Shown: positions 54,816 through 64,000 of the stretch, one piece after another
Position numbering within the stretch: position 1 is the stretch's first letter
How the letters are laid out: each line of letters opens with the position of its first letter
Assembly (NCBI GenBank): GCA_034769895.1
Contig: CM068373.1
Location: forward strand, 279,713,158 to 279,777,157
Direction of reading: 5' to 3'
DNA length: 64,000 nt
Source of the DNA: Magicicada septendecula
Taxonomy: Eukaryota; Arthropoda; Insecta; Hemiptera; Cicadidae
The notes under the pieces: generated by a model
Told to the model about the DNA's origin: nothing
What the model saw: only the letters and a program-made list of their open reading frames with translations
Database searches by the model: none
Translations under genes and position numbers: made by a program

Positions 54816-57500
54816 ATCCCTGCGGATCGTCGCTTGGAACGCCGATGGCGTTTCCTCTCGTCGATATGAGTTGGCGGCTGTCGTCGTGGAGTACGACGCT
54901 GATGTCGTGCTTCTCTCCGAAACCCATCTAGCCCCCTACCATCGATTCTCACTTCCTGCTTACACTTGTTATCGTGAGGATCGTCCCCTACAGCCGCGCA
55001 ATCCCCCGTCTGGGGGTACGGCGATTCTGGTCCACAGGCGGATATCCTATAGGCCACTACCCCCCCTCACTACTCGACTCATCGAAGGTTGTGCGGTGGC
55101 GGTGGACGCCGGCGACTCGGAGTTGCGTATTATTTCTGTGTATCTCCGACCTCGCCAGAGCCCTCCGCCCCCGCCGGAGGATTGGAACGCTCTCCTCGAC
55201 CATCCAATCTCGACGATTGCAGCCGGCGACTTTAACGCCAAACATCCTTCTTGGAACAGTAGGGCTACCAACGCCTACGGCAACTCACTCCGCCGGTTCG
55301 TCCTAGACGACCCGGATACGCACGTAATCGGCCCTGATGATCCTACCCACTACCCCTATGGCGGTCAACGACCGGACGTTCTTGATGTAGTTGTAGTCAG
55401 GAACGTGGCCCATAACATCCAGGTCTCGTCAGTGTCAGACCTCTCGTCTGATCACAATCCCCTGCTAATAACGGTTCGAGAGGTGTCGGCTTCACCCCGA
55501 CTTCCCGCTGGTCCTGCTAGGAGGGTCAATTGGCGCTCCTATCACGACGAGCTCTCTCGAAGGTTACCATCTGTCCCAGCAGACCCGATCGCCACTCGTG
55601 ACGATCTGGATCTCCGCGCCACTCATCTTCAGGAGTTGGTCCAAGGTGTCATGGATCGACACACATACAACGTTGAGGTGAATAGCAAATCGGCCCTTTA
55701 ACCGGAAGTTATACACGCCATCTGGCTTCGGCGCAAGCTCCGCCGCAGATGGCAACGAACCCGAGATCCCGCCGTCAAACGACGGTTTCAGGCCCAGTCT
55801 CTTTACGTCCAGCAACTTCTGCGGAACGTAAACTCTGATCAGTGGGACTCATATCTTGAGTCCCTTGAAGTCGACCACGCCTCCGTCTGGAGAGCGACGA
55901 GTCGCCTTACTCGCGAGAAGCGTACTCGCAACCCGTTGAATATCCCGAACGGCATTGTTTCTTCATCGGAAGGCAAGGCTGAGGTCTTCGCCGACTGCAT
56001 GGAGACTCAATTCACCGTTCATAGAGGCGTCTCGGACCCTGCCCACTCGGTAGTGGTTCGAGACTTCCTATCTGGATATTTTTCCCGCCCTCCACCTGAC
56101 CCTCCCGCTCTCTTCGACAGGGACGAACTAGTTTCGTCTATCTGTCGATTGAACCGACGTCGCGCCCCTGGTCCTGATCGGATCGGGGCCGCAGCTTTGC
56201 AACATCTCCCGGCCTCGGGGGTTGAATTGGTCCTGGATCTGTTCAACTCCAGTCTCCGGCTACAATACTTGCCCCGCCTGTGGAAAAATGCCAACATCTG
56301 TATGATTCCCAAGCCCCGCAAGCCTAGAATGCTTGTAGACAGCTATCGTCCCATATCGTTGTTGCCAGTACTCTCAAAGGTGTTTGAGCGTCTCCTACTC
56401 GCCCGCATCTGGCCGCTGCTGGATAATTTTATTCGGAGCGAACAGTTCGGGTTCCGTAGAGAGCACTCGACAACTTTACAACTCGTCCGAGTTGTCACAG
56501 CATTGTCCGACGCCGCCAACTAGAAAGAGTCTACGGGCGCTGTCTTGTTGGACGTGAGTAAGGCCTTCGACAAAGTCTGGCACGAAGGTCTTCTCTACAA
56601 ACTCGCTCACTCCCCCATCCCACCGTCCATTGTGCATTTCTTGCGGTCATACCTCAGTGATCGTACCTTCAGGGTTAGCGGCGAAGGGTCCTGTTCATCA
56701 GTTCGACCCGTCGCCGCTGGCGTTCCGCAGGGATCTGTCCTCGGCCCCGTTCTGTACTTAGTGTACACGAACGACCTGCCTGTTATTCCTGGAGTCACGT
56801 TATCTCTATTCGCTGACGACGCAATGTATTACTGCAGCTCCCTGTCCCCGCGATTAGCGAGTACAAAGCTGCAGCGTCAGTTGAATCAGCTTCCGGACTG
56901 GCTACGGAAGTGGCGGGTGATGATCAACGCGGAGAAATCCGAGGCGATCTGCTTCACCAGTAAGACCATTTCCCGGTGCCAGCCCCTCTCCCTCGAAGGG
57001 AGGCCTATCGCCTGGCATAAGTCGGTGAAGTATTTGGGCGTTTGCTAGACCAGCGCCTTAGTTTCAACGGCCACGTGACTGATACCCTCAACAAAGCTCG
57101 AGGCGTCCGAGCCAAAATATTTCCCATGCTCTCGTGCCGCAACCGCCTGGCTTTGCGCACTAAAGTCACCATCTATCTCTTGTTTCTCCGGTCAGTATTG
57201 ACCTATGCTGCTCCCGCATGGTGGTCGCTTTTGTCGACCACTAACAAGTGTAGGTTGGAAGCTTTCCAATCCCGCACCCTCAGATCCTTGTCGGGGTCTC
57301 CATGGTTTGTGAGAAATAATGTTATTCGTGGAGACCTTCGAGTTCCTACCCTCGCTGATTTCGTCCGGTCGCTTGCCGAAACTCTCTTTGCTTCTACAGC
57401 GACCTCGTCCTTTCCTCACCTCCGTACTATCAGCACGTCAGAACCACCTCCCGCTATACGTGTCAAACGCCCTCGGGCGATCTTAGACGACCCCCCGTAA
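54808..57500 (+). pseudogene. LINE ORF2, endonuclease-reverse transcriptase (two stops, one frameshift)
   Basis: Residues 1-~230 are an APE-type endonuclease: RIVAWNADGVSSRRYELAAV, VVLLSETHLAP (catalytic Glu), TIAAGDFNAKHPSWNS and SDHNPLL. The RT follows: DSYRPISLLPVLSKVFERLL, FGFRREHSTTLQL, VLLDVSKAFDKVWHEGLLYK, AAGVPQGSVLGPVLYLVYTN, LSLFADDAMYYCSS (catalytic FADD), INAEKSEAICF and KSVKYLGV. There is no RNase H. This set is typical of the Jockey clade. In-frame stops are TAA 55699 (codon 298) and TAG 56521 (codon 572), and one frame slip lies near 57045. All catalytic motifs are otherwise intact, so inactivation is recent. Confidence 0.95.
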
Positions 57501-57856
57501 TTCTGTATGCTGTACCTTAGGTTCCCAAGCAATTCGATTTCCTTGTTACCTTCCTATTCAGTCTGATACCTTCCCCAAGTATGTTGGTTTGCAAGCGCGT
57601 GCGGCATCTGCCGTTCGCCCCGCGCCCGGCGGCAGTGTTACCATGACTCGGAACCTATATAATACAAAATTGAGAAAAAATTTCCGCCTCCTTCTCAGTT
57701 AACTGGTTGGCGTGTCCCTCCCGATAATTAGGAAACCTACTTTATGAAAGTCCAGCACTGTTTTCTTCTGACAGCCATCGGGCACGTCCCGGAAGCTGTA
57801 ATACAGTCATGGGTGCAAAGACGCCTCACTACCTAACGCATCGCATCGCATCGCAT
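57501..57856 (+). other. LINE 3' UTR with CGCAT-repeat tail
   Basis: A non-coding 3' region ending in (CGCAT)4 directly before the TSD. A short-repeat tail rather than poly-A is known in several LINE groups. This fixes the 3' border. Confidence 0.85.
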
Positions 57857-58194
57857 CCTTAAGTTTCAGTATTAGTGCGATATATTTACAGAGCGGTTCG
57901 AGAGTTATAGTAGCGATATTACTGTGCGCGTTCAAGTGGTTATTAGTTAAGAGTGGTGTTTTATAATCGGATGGTATAATTGTAATACAATTGTGTTTAA
58001 TTTTAGTGGACATTTTATTGCATGTGAACAATTTTCATTTGACTTGTTGTAGAGACTGTGTTGTTAATTACGAACTGTTTAAATGTAAAAATTAAAGGTG
58101 TGATTAGTGACTTAATTGGTGTCTTGTATGTAATTTGTTTTCCACTGTACCTACGACGATCGAGTAGTCCGTCGTAACAATATTAATGATATCA

Positions 58195-58503
58195 AACATA
58201 GTTTAATGTGAACAATGAAACTCCTTTTGAACAATTAGCTCTGCAATATTGGGTTTAATGTCTGATAATTTCAATATTAAGTCACTCTCGACATCAAGTT
58301 TCTTTCTTAACTTTTGGCTTCAAGTACGTGAGCTGGGAGAATACATTTTCCCACAAATAAGTAGAGGGAAACACAGTTGAACACTTCAAACCTTTTTTGC
58401 GAGTTCAGGATAGTCAGTCATTACAAACTATAATTTTAATGAACTGTCAGTTGAAAGTTCTGCCAATGAATCTTCTTCTTGTAGTGTAAGAGAGAGGTCT
58501 AGT
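58195..58503 (-). pseudogene. Charlie-like hAT transposase C-terminal fragment
   Basis: The minus strand reads, with slips, EDSLAELSTDSSLKL, YPELAKK, CFPLLICGKM (decayed from a TTYLCE-like segment), KKLDVESDLILKLSDIKPNI and a closing HCSH before a stop near 58200. This is the dimerisation end of SCAND3/ZBED-type hAT transposases (L..L..D..L....., YPELS..A, V.DDLR..L....P.I). It lies next to the terminal repeat at 52473 once the LTR is removed, as expected for the 3' end of the gene. Confidence 0.75.
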
Positions 58504-59762
58504 CAGTGGCGTACCTAAGGGGGTGCAGGGGGTGCGGTCCGCACCGGGTACCATTTCCCCCGGGGTGCTATTTTCTCAATTTAGAAAAAATATTCATTTT
58601 TTACTTTTAAATTTTCTTAGAGTACTAGATATTTATAAATATTATATGTATTATGTAGAAGCTATAACCTGACAAAAAAACCGAAAACAATAACACCTAC
58701 ATTGAAGTACATTGTGAACCAACGCAACGATGATAGATGATTATCTTCTGTGCGATGTGACAATGTGTGCCACTGATTTGCTAGTTAGTCTCCAGCCCTT
58801 CAGGTGACCGACATAGACTCGACCGATCCGAAAAGACGTCTGCAGCTGTAGACTAGCAGACGTAAACAAAAAGACTGTTCACGCGGCGTCGTTGGACTGT
58901 TATTGTTTTAGCAACTAGTCGCTGAAGTGAATCATTAACAGTGAATTATTACATGGTTTTCTTTAAACAGTGCTTGGCTTGTATGATGTACTATAGAATG
59001 CCAATACAGCCATGCATACATGTATTAAAATTCAGTTTTCGATAGGTTGATCGTTGTGTTGAGTGTTATTAGGCCTAGAATGAAAACAGGTGATACAAGT
59101 TTTCAATTATGCATTTTATCTATTAGGTACTGTCATTTTGTCTTTGTTCTTCATTCATATTTTATTAACACCAAAAGTAAGATTTTTTTATTATTACTGT
59201 AATAATACTAAGGTCAATCGACTTGAAATTTAAAAGAGAAGATTTTAGGGCCATGCCACCAAACCAATTGAACGTAGGCTTACGGAGTTAAATTCAATAG
59301 CTTTAAAAATATACACATTTTCAAAAACAATGGCTATTTTGGTGAAAGTGTTGCATACCTTTTACCATTAATAAATATGCATTATACGCAAGTTTTCTTT
59401 AGCTTTTTTAAAATGAAAAATTGTTTTTCACTGTTCATTTTTTATTAATTAAAAACATAAAAACTTTCTGAAAAAACATTATCTAAAACAAAACAAAGGC
59501 GTTTGTCTAGGTGTGTCAAGAGTTCACACTTACCTCCAATTTAGGAGAAATAAGAGAAATTTGTTAAAAATCTGTATAATATAACATGTTTTTCCTTTTT
59601 TTAATTTAAAAAAATTAAAAAATTAAACTTATACTATATAATAATTTTAATGTTTTGTGAATACAGATTAAGTTACACATCTCACTTATTCTGTGAAATG
59701 TTTCTTAATTTAATAAAGATGCAAGAAAGAAAACAAACATTTTTGCGTAGCCTTGTTGCATT
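58504..59762 (+). mobile_element. hAT left end and AT-rich DNA
   Basis: CAGTGGCGTACCTAAGGGGG at 58504 resembles the termini at 31437 and 47898. It is followed by a GC-rich patch and then AT-rich, non-coding sequence. The right end and TSD (left flank GGTCTAGT) were not located, so its extent is unknown. Confidence 0.45.
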
Positions 59763-62015
59763 TTTACTTCCATGTTCCTTAAGGAAATGGAAGTATGTGA
59801 TGGCAAAAAAAATCGTGTTCGAGATTATTGCAGATTCTGATTGTACTACACTCAAAACATGAAAAAAAGTCATTTTTCGAAAAGTGTCTGTCTGTGTGTC
59901 TATCTGTCTATAGATTTTTTTTCTATGGCAAATGATAACAGCCGCAAATTCAAACAGAATCAAATCATTTTTTGCATACAGCCCTGATTTGTAGAGTACT
60001 CAAGACTTATTGTTTTTGGTGAAGATCGGTTAAGGGAAAGGGGTAGTTTACCGGAAACGTTTTTTTTTTTAATCAAGGGTAATTATTTTCTATGGCAAAC
60101 GATAACAGCCGCAAATTCAAACATAATCAATTACTGTTTTGCATACAGCCCTAAATTGTAGAGTTCTCAAGACCTGTTGTTTTTGGTGAAGATCGGTTAA
60201 GGGAAAGGGGTAGTTTACCGGCAACGTTTTATATTGTAACAAGGGTATTTTCTATGGCAAACGATAACTGCCGCAAATTCAAACATAATCAAATAATTTT
60301 TTGCACGCAACTCTGAATTGTAGAGTTTTCAAGACTTATTGTTTTTGGTGAAGATCGGTTAAGGTAAAGGGGTAGTTTACCTGTCACGTTTTTGTTTTAA
60401 CAAGGGTATTTTCTATGGCAAACGATAACAGCCGCAAATTCAAACAGAATCAAATACTTTTTTGCATACAGCCCTGATTTGTAGAGTACTCAAGACCTAT
60501 TGCTTTTGGTAAAGATCGGTTAAGGGAAAGGGGTAGTTTACTAGCAACGGTTTTTTATCAAGGGTAATTTTTTCTATGGTAAACGATAATAGCTACAAAT
60601 TCAAACAGAATCAAATAATGTTTTGCATACAGTCCTGAATTGTAGAGTTCTCAAGACTTGTTGGTTTTGGTGAAGTTCGGTTAAGGGAATAGGGTAGTTT
60701 ACCTGCAACATTTTATGTTTAAACAAGGGTAATTTTTTTTATGACGAACGATAACATCCGTACATTAAAACAGAATCAACTACTCTTCTGCATACCTTTT
60801 TGAATTATACAGACCTCAAGGCCTGTTGATTTTCTTGAAGATCGGTTAAGGGAAAGGGGTAGTTTACCTGCAACGTTTTATGTTTTAACAAGGGTATTTT
60901 CTATGGCAAACGATAACAGCCGCAAATACAAACAGAATCAAATGATTATTTGCATACAGCCCTGTATTGTAGAGTTCTCAATACCTATTGGTGTTGGTGA
61001 AGATCGGTTAAGGGAAAGGGGTAGTTTACCTGCAACATTTTATGTTTTAACAAGGGTAATGACGAACGATAACTGCCGTAAATTCAAACAGAATCAACTA
61101 CGTTTTTGCATACCTTTTTGAACTAAAAATAACTCAAGGTCTGTTGATTTAGTTGAAGATCGGTTAAGGAAAGGGGTAGTTTATCAGCAACGTTTTATGT
61201 TTTAAAAAGGGTAATTTTTGTATTACGAACGAAAACTGCCGAAAATTCGAAGAGAATCAAATATATTTTGCACAGTTTCCTGAGTTGTAGAGAACTCAAG
61301 GTCTGTTGATTTTGGTGAAGATCGGTTTAGGGAAAGGGGTAGTTTACCTGCAACAGTTTATGTTGTAACAAGAGAAATGTTTCCATGACGAACGATAACT
61401 GCCGCGCATTCCAGTAGAATCAAATATTATTTGCATGCATCCCTGAATTGTAGAGCACTGAAGGTCTATTGATTTTGGAGAAGATCGGTTAAGAGAAAAG
61501 GGTAGTTTACCTGAAACATTTTATGATTTAACGAGAGTAAAGTACTTAATTTTTATAAATAAAGTATCCTGATAAGAAGCTCATAATAATCCACTGTAGA
61601 AACGTAGATGAAATATCTATAAATGAAGAGGTTAGGTGAACGGGGTGGGAGTAATTTTCTATTATTATAAATTATAGTTGATGGTGGAGGGGAGAATTTT
61701 TTATATGTGTACTACGTTATCGGCAACAAAGAAGTAGTTTTTTGTTAAAATTGCTTCCCGGGCTGTTTAGCCGTAGTCCAATGTTTTCTGTAAAACCAGA
61801 CTTTTCGGCAGTGCCATCGACTGCCATCATCAGTGAAAATCGAGTGCGAAAACGTGAGGTGGTATACGTTAGTGACCACAGTACTGTGGTTAATGCTGAA
61901 GCAATAAGTAGAAAGACGTAGTTTCTATGGAAATATTTCATTTCGAATATGATTTTAAATATAAATCTTAGAACATGGAAGTCATGTATGGTTCTCCATA
62001 CCGATATTTTCCATG
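59763..62015 (+). repeat. Array element, locus 3 (about ten ~161-bp units plus tail)
   Basis: The leader hairpin ACTTCCATGTTCCTTAAGG opens at 59767. Units start near 59923, 60090, 60252, 60413, 60574, 60741, 60901, 61058, 61225 and 61385 (spacing 157-168). Later units diverge most, with ATGACGAACGATAAC starts. The shared tail follows (61545-62015), ending TCCATACCGATATT. No TSD was recognised. It is the longest copy of the family and the best basis for a consensus. Confidence 0.88.
61801..61833 (-). ncRNA. Hammerhead-like motif in array-element tail
   Basis: The minus strand reads CTGATGA-T, the perfect stem GGCAG..CTGCC, then GAAAAGTC. The stem is better paired than in copy B, where the same positions have decayed, but the C after GAAA is A here. 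Confidence 0.4.
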
Positions 62016-63086
62016 GTAATCACTCTTACTGTTGGATACTTTAATGCAATTTTCAGGAACTAAAATTTAATTAATTTTATTAGCGAATTCCCGAAGTAGC
62101 TAATTATATGAACGGGGTTTGACAAGGTGCGCGCTGCGGTCAGTTTTGGTCGCTCTAAGCCAGATGTGAAAAAGAAGAGGGCCGCTGATTATAAATTTGT
62201 TATTATTTTGTTGTTATAATTTGTTGTTACTTTCGTGCTTGCATATAAACTAATAAAGCTCGCTTAGAAATTAGTAGTTATATATGTACGCTGTGGTTAG
62301 ATTCAAGAATTGGTAATTTGGCTGTTGGAAGCGCTAATATGGAATTTTCGAAGTTATACGTTAAAACACACACCTCTGTCTCAATACCTTTAGTATATTG
62401 TCAATTTGAATCGTACACTAGAAAACACTATAAAATTATGCAATACAAAATCTCATGCAGTCTAATACTTCTATTATCGCTACAATAGAAAACTTAAATA
62501 CTAAAGTAGGCCTACGCTATTATAGAAAGCTTTACTTATTTTAATATATATAGGCCTACCTATGATGCTTTTTTATAAATTCTAACCTAGTGATTTTTTC
62601 GTTTATAACTCAGACTTTATATTAGTTAAAAATTGTTGTCTCTTAACAACCTTCAAATTTAATGTTTTTCTTATTGTCTTTGTGTTTATGTCGACATACG
62701 TAGTAATTTGGATGTCTTCCAGTACCTATAGAAAAGCAAAAACATTGGAATATGGGGCACTGAACATGTTTGCTGGCGATGAATGAAACGCATCACATTT
62801 TTTGAGATAGGCACTGTCACCCTCAGTGACAAACGGTTGTTTAAGCCTACTAGTAATCTCAAACGTGAATGTTTATGCATATTAGTAAAAAGTCTACTTT
62901 TTTAGTAAATATAACTCAACAGAAACTTAATCAAATAAAACAAAAATATTTATATGCTAAAAGGCATCCGTTTATACCGTTCAAGTAGCGTGTGCGTGTA
63001 TCTTTGTATGTATTGTTGTTCATGTATTTCAATTTAATTGAAATTTTAATGTTTGACGTCTCGTATGAGGTGTGTATAGCTTATGT
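62016..63086. other. No supported gene
   Basis: AT-rich. GTGAAAAAGAAGAGGGCCGC near 62166 could be a hAT N-terminal scrap, but it is too short to call. The minus-strand frame at 62686-62880 is not recognised. Confidence 0.35.
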
Positions 63087-63113
63087 CTGAAGACGGAACG
63101 ATCGTTCCGAAAC
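63087..63113 (+). ncRNA. Hammerhead-like motif with strong stem
   Basis: Reads CTGAAGA-C, the stem GGAAC-GATC-GTTCC, then GAAACGCGTG. The sequence differs from all the other copies in the stem but keeps the layout of core, one extra base, stem and GAAAC. Confidence 0.4.
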
Positions 63114-63356
63114 GCGTGACAAAGCTACTAGAAAAAGTCACAAGACAGAAGTGAAATAAGAGAATATATTAAGTAAATAAAATGTTGCCTCACACGCACC
63201 TTGTATTCACCCCAAGAGTTGCCTCCGCGCGCACCTGTATAAATCCATATGGACTAGGAGACACTTCCGTGAGCTACGCGGGCTAACCACAGAGCAGAGA
63301 AATAATACGTAGAGAGGCAAAGGTGTGCCGACACGTGAAGCTGCCGGCCAGCTAAT

Positions 63357-63701
63357 ATGGTGGCGGGCGAGCGCTCACAACCCCAGTTAGAAACAAATTT
63401 CCTATTTTTTATGTTTTTTTACAGGAACATTAAAATGAAACGGCATAGGCCCAGCGGATTCCAACAAAGAAAAATGAAGAGAACGAGAAAATCAGGCATA
63501 TCTGGTTCCTCGTTGAAGTTCTTAAATCATTCAGCACCTTGTCAGCTATCAGACAGATCTGAAGCTGAAGAAAGTTTGTTTGGAGACAAGGACGAGGACG
63601 ATCAGATTCCGTCAACGTCAATGTCACTTGCAAATTGGGACGAGAGTTTACATGAATTGGAAACAACTTCTGGTTCCACATTTAAGGTTTTATCGCCTTA
63701 A
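63357..63701 (+). pseudogene. hAT transposase N-terminal fragment (ZMYM/TTF type)
   Basis: The likely real start is ATG 63435 (MKRHRPSGFQQRKMKRTRKS); the upstream 26 codons have no homology. KR.PSG...RK is the usual basic opening of TTF/ZMYM-type hAT proteins. An acidic, Ser-rich stretch (SDRSEAEESLFGDKDEDDQI) follows, with a stop at 63699. The zinc finger and DUF4371-like core that should come next are absent. Confidence 0.55.
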
Positions 63702-63769
63702 TTACCCTTTGAACTAGAAGATACTCCTGAAGACCCTGAAAGTTTGACGAAAGAAGAGGATACGAATTC

Positions 63770-64000
63770 TTATGTTTTGTTTCCCTCTGGAGTGATGTAC
63801 TGGATGGAGTTAATCGTACCCACAAATATTTGCAAATAAAGGGAATAAGCTTTGAAAAATGTGTGAAGAAAATGCGATCTCTGAAACTGTATTTTAATGA
63901 TAAGCGTAATACTATCGTCGATAACGCCATCATGTTTGCTACCAACATGTGTGAAAAAATGGACATTCCTGTAGAAAATAAGGGTAGAAAAAAGTTCAAG
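63770..64000 (+). pseudogene. hAT transposase middle/C-terminal fragment, runs off the window
   Basis: In another frame: VSLWSDVLDGVNRTHKYLQI, KGISFEKCVKKMRSLKLYFN, then AIMFATNMCEKMDIPVENKG and RKKFK at the window edge. This resembles the region of ZMYM1-like hAT proteins between the nuclease core and the dimerisation end (W..LL..I....K.LQ......L..L...F...R.......A....E...I......KR..K). It follows the N-terminal fragment directly, so the first and last thirds appear joined by an internal deletion of the zinc finger and nuclease. Confidence 0.65.

Larger units (their letters stand above)
52876..57856 (+). mobile_element. Full-length Jockey-like non-LTR retrotransposon (4,981 bp)
   Basis: Flanked by exact 13-bp TSDs CCTTAAGTTTCAG at 52863-52875 and 57857-57869. 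It has a 338-bp 5' UTR, ORF1 (53214-54815), ORF2 (54808-57500, broken) and a ~356-bp 3' UTR that ends in four CGCAT units (57837-57856) instead of poly-A. Its GC-rich coding DNA contrasts with the AT-rich surroundings, consistent with a recent arrival. Confidence 0.95.
52632..58179 (+). mobile_element. Solo LTR, family 1 (copy C), split by a LINE
   Basis: Starts TGTTACATCACAG and ends CCGTCGTAACA, with the exact TSD ATAT at 52628-52631 and 58180-58183. Without the LINE and one TSD copy it is 554 bp, the size of copies A and B. The 3' part (57870-58179) aligns with 42173-42430. Confidence 0.9.
52473..58503 (-). mobile_element. Charlie-like hAT remnant, host of a nested LTR and LINE
   Basis: The end at 52473 reads CAGTGGTTCCCAAACTTTTC, then AGTCCGTGGACCCC, a typical Charlie-type hAT terminus. 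Coding remnants of the transposase C-terminus follow on the minus strand at 58195-58503, displaced by the solo LTR at 52632-58179. The far part is missing: another hAT end begins at 58504. Confidence 0.75.

Noticed and set aside
59923-61545. Possible CRISPR array from regular repeats
   Set aside because: Units are ~161 bp contiguous monomers without spacers, in eukaryotic DNA; this is a satellite-type array.
62686-62880. Minus-strand frame resembling part of a hAT transposase
   Set aside because: No diagnostic block could be matched in any frame.

Overview
This window looks like a gene-poor, transposon-dense stretch of a large arthropod nuclear genome, most likely an insect. The evidence is an AT-rich background, long dinucleotide microsatellites, and a mixture of mariner, hAT, pogo, PIF/Harbinger, Jockey-like, RTE-like, Penelope-like and LTR families typical of insects. 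No conserved host gene exon, rRNA or tRNA was recognised. Nearly every credible open frame is a mobile-element protein, and almost all are broken.

Layout. 0-5 kb: LINE reverse transcriptase (RT) fragments, one solo LTR and a 550-bp tandem duplication. 5-11 kb: a fold-back element, an RNase H-like scrap and two convergent Penelope-like GIY-YIG endonuclease remnants. 11-16 kb: AT-rich DNA that switches from T-rich to A-rich across an (AT)n tract. 16-30 kb: two loci of a ~161-bp tandem-repeat element, several LINE RT fragments, a GIY-YIG remnant between inverted repeats, and a 1.87-kb array element with a 34-bp target-site duplication (TSD) inside a LINE. 30.5-36.4 kb: a complete but dead mariner split by a 4.6-kb hAT element. 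36.7-41.2 kb: LINE fragments, including an RTE-like endonuclease region interrupted by an LTR-like insertion. 41.8-42.4 kb: a solo LTR. 42.7-47.3 kb: a second 4.6-kb hAT holding Harbinger debris. 47.8-50.3 kb: small hAT and pogo MITEs and fold-backs. 50.4-51.2 kb: another LINE. 52.5-58.5 kb: a three-level nest, with a full-length Jockey-like LINE inside a solo LTR inside a Charlie-like hAT remnant. 59.8-62 kb: the largest ~161-bp array. 63.4-64 kb: the start of another hAT transposase.

The nests give relative ages: LINE younger than LTR younger than hAT at 52-58 kb, and hAT younger than mariner at 30-36 kb. The points most worth a second look are (i) the array-bearing element with its long TSD and Penelope-like tail, and (ii) a recurrent hammerhead-like RNA motif (CTGANGA, one extra base, perfect stem, GAAAC) seen at eight places, at two of them downstream of GIY-YIG coding remnants.
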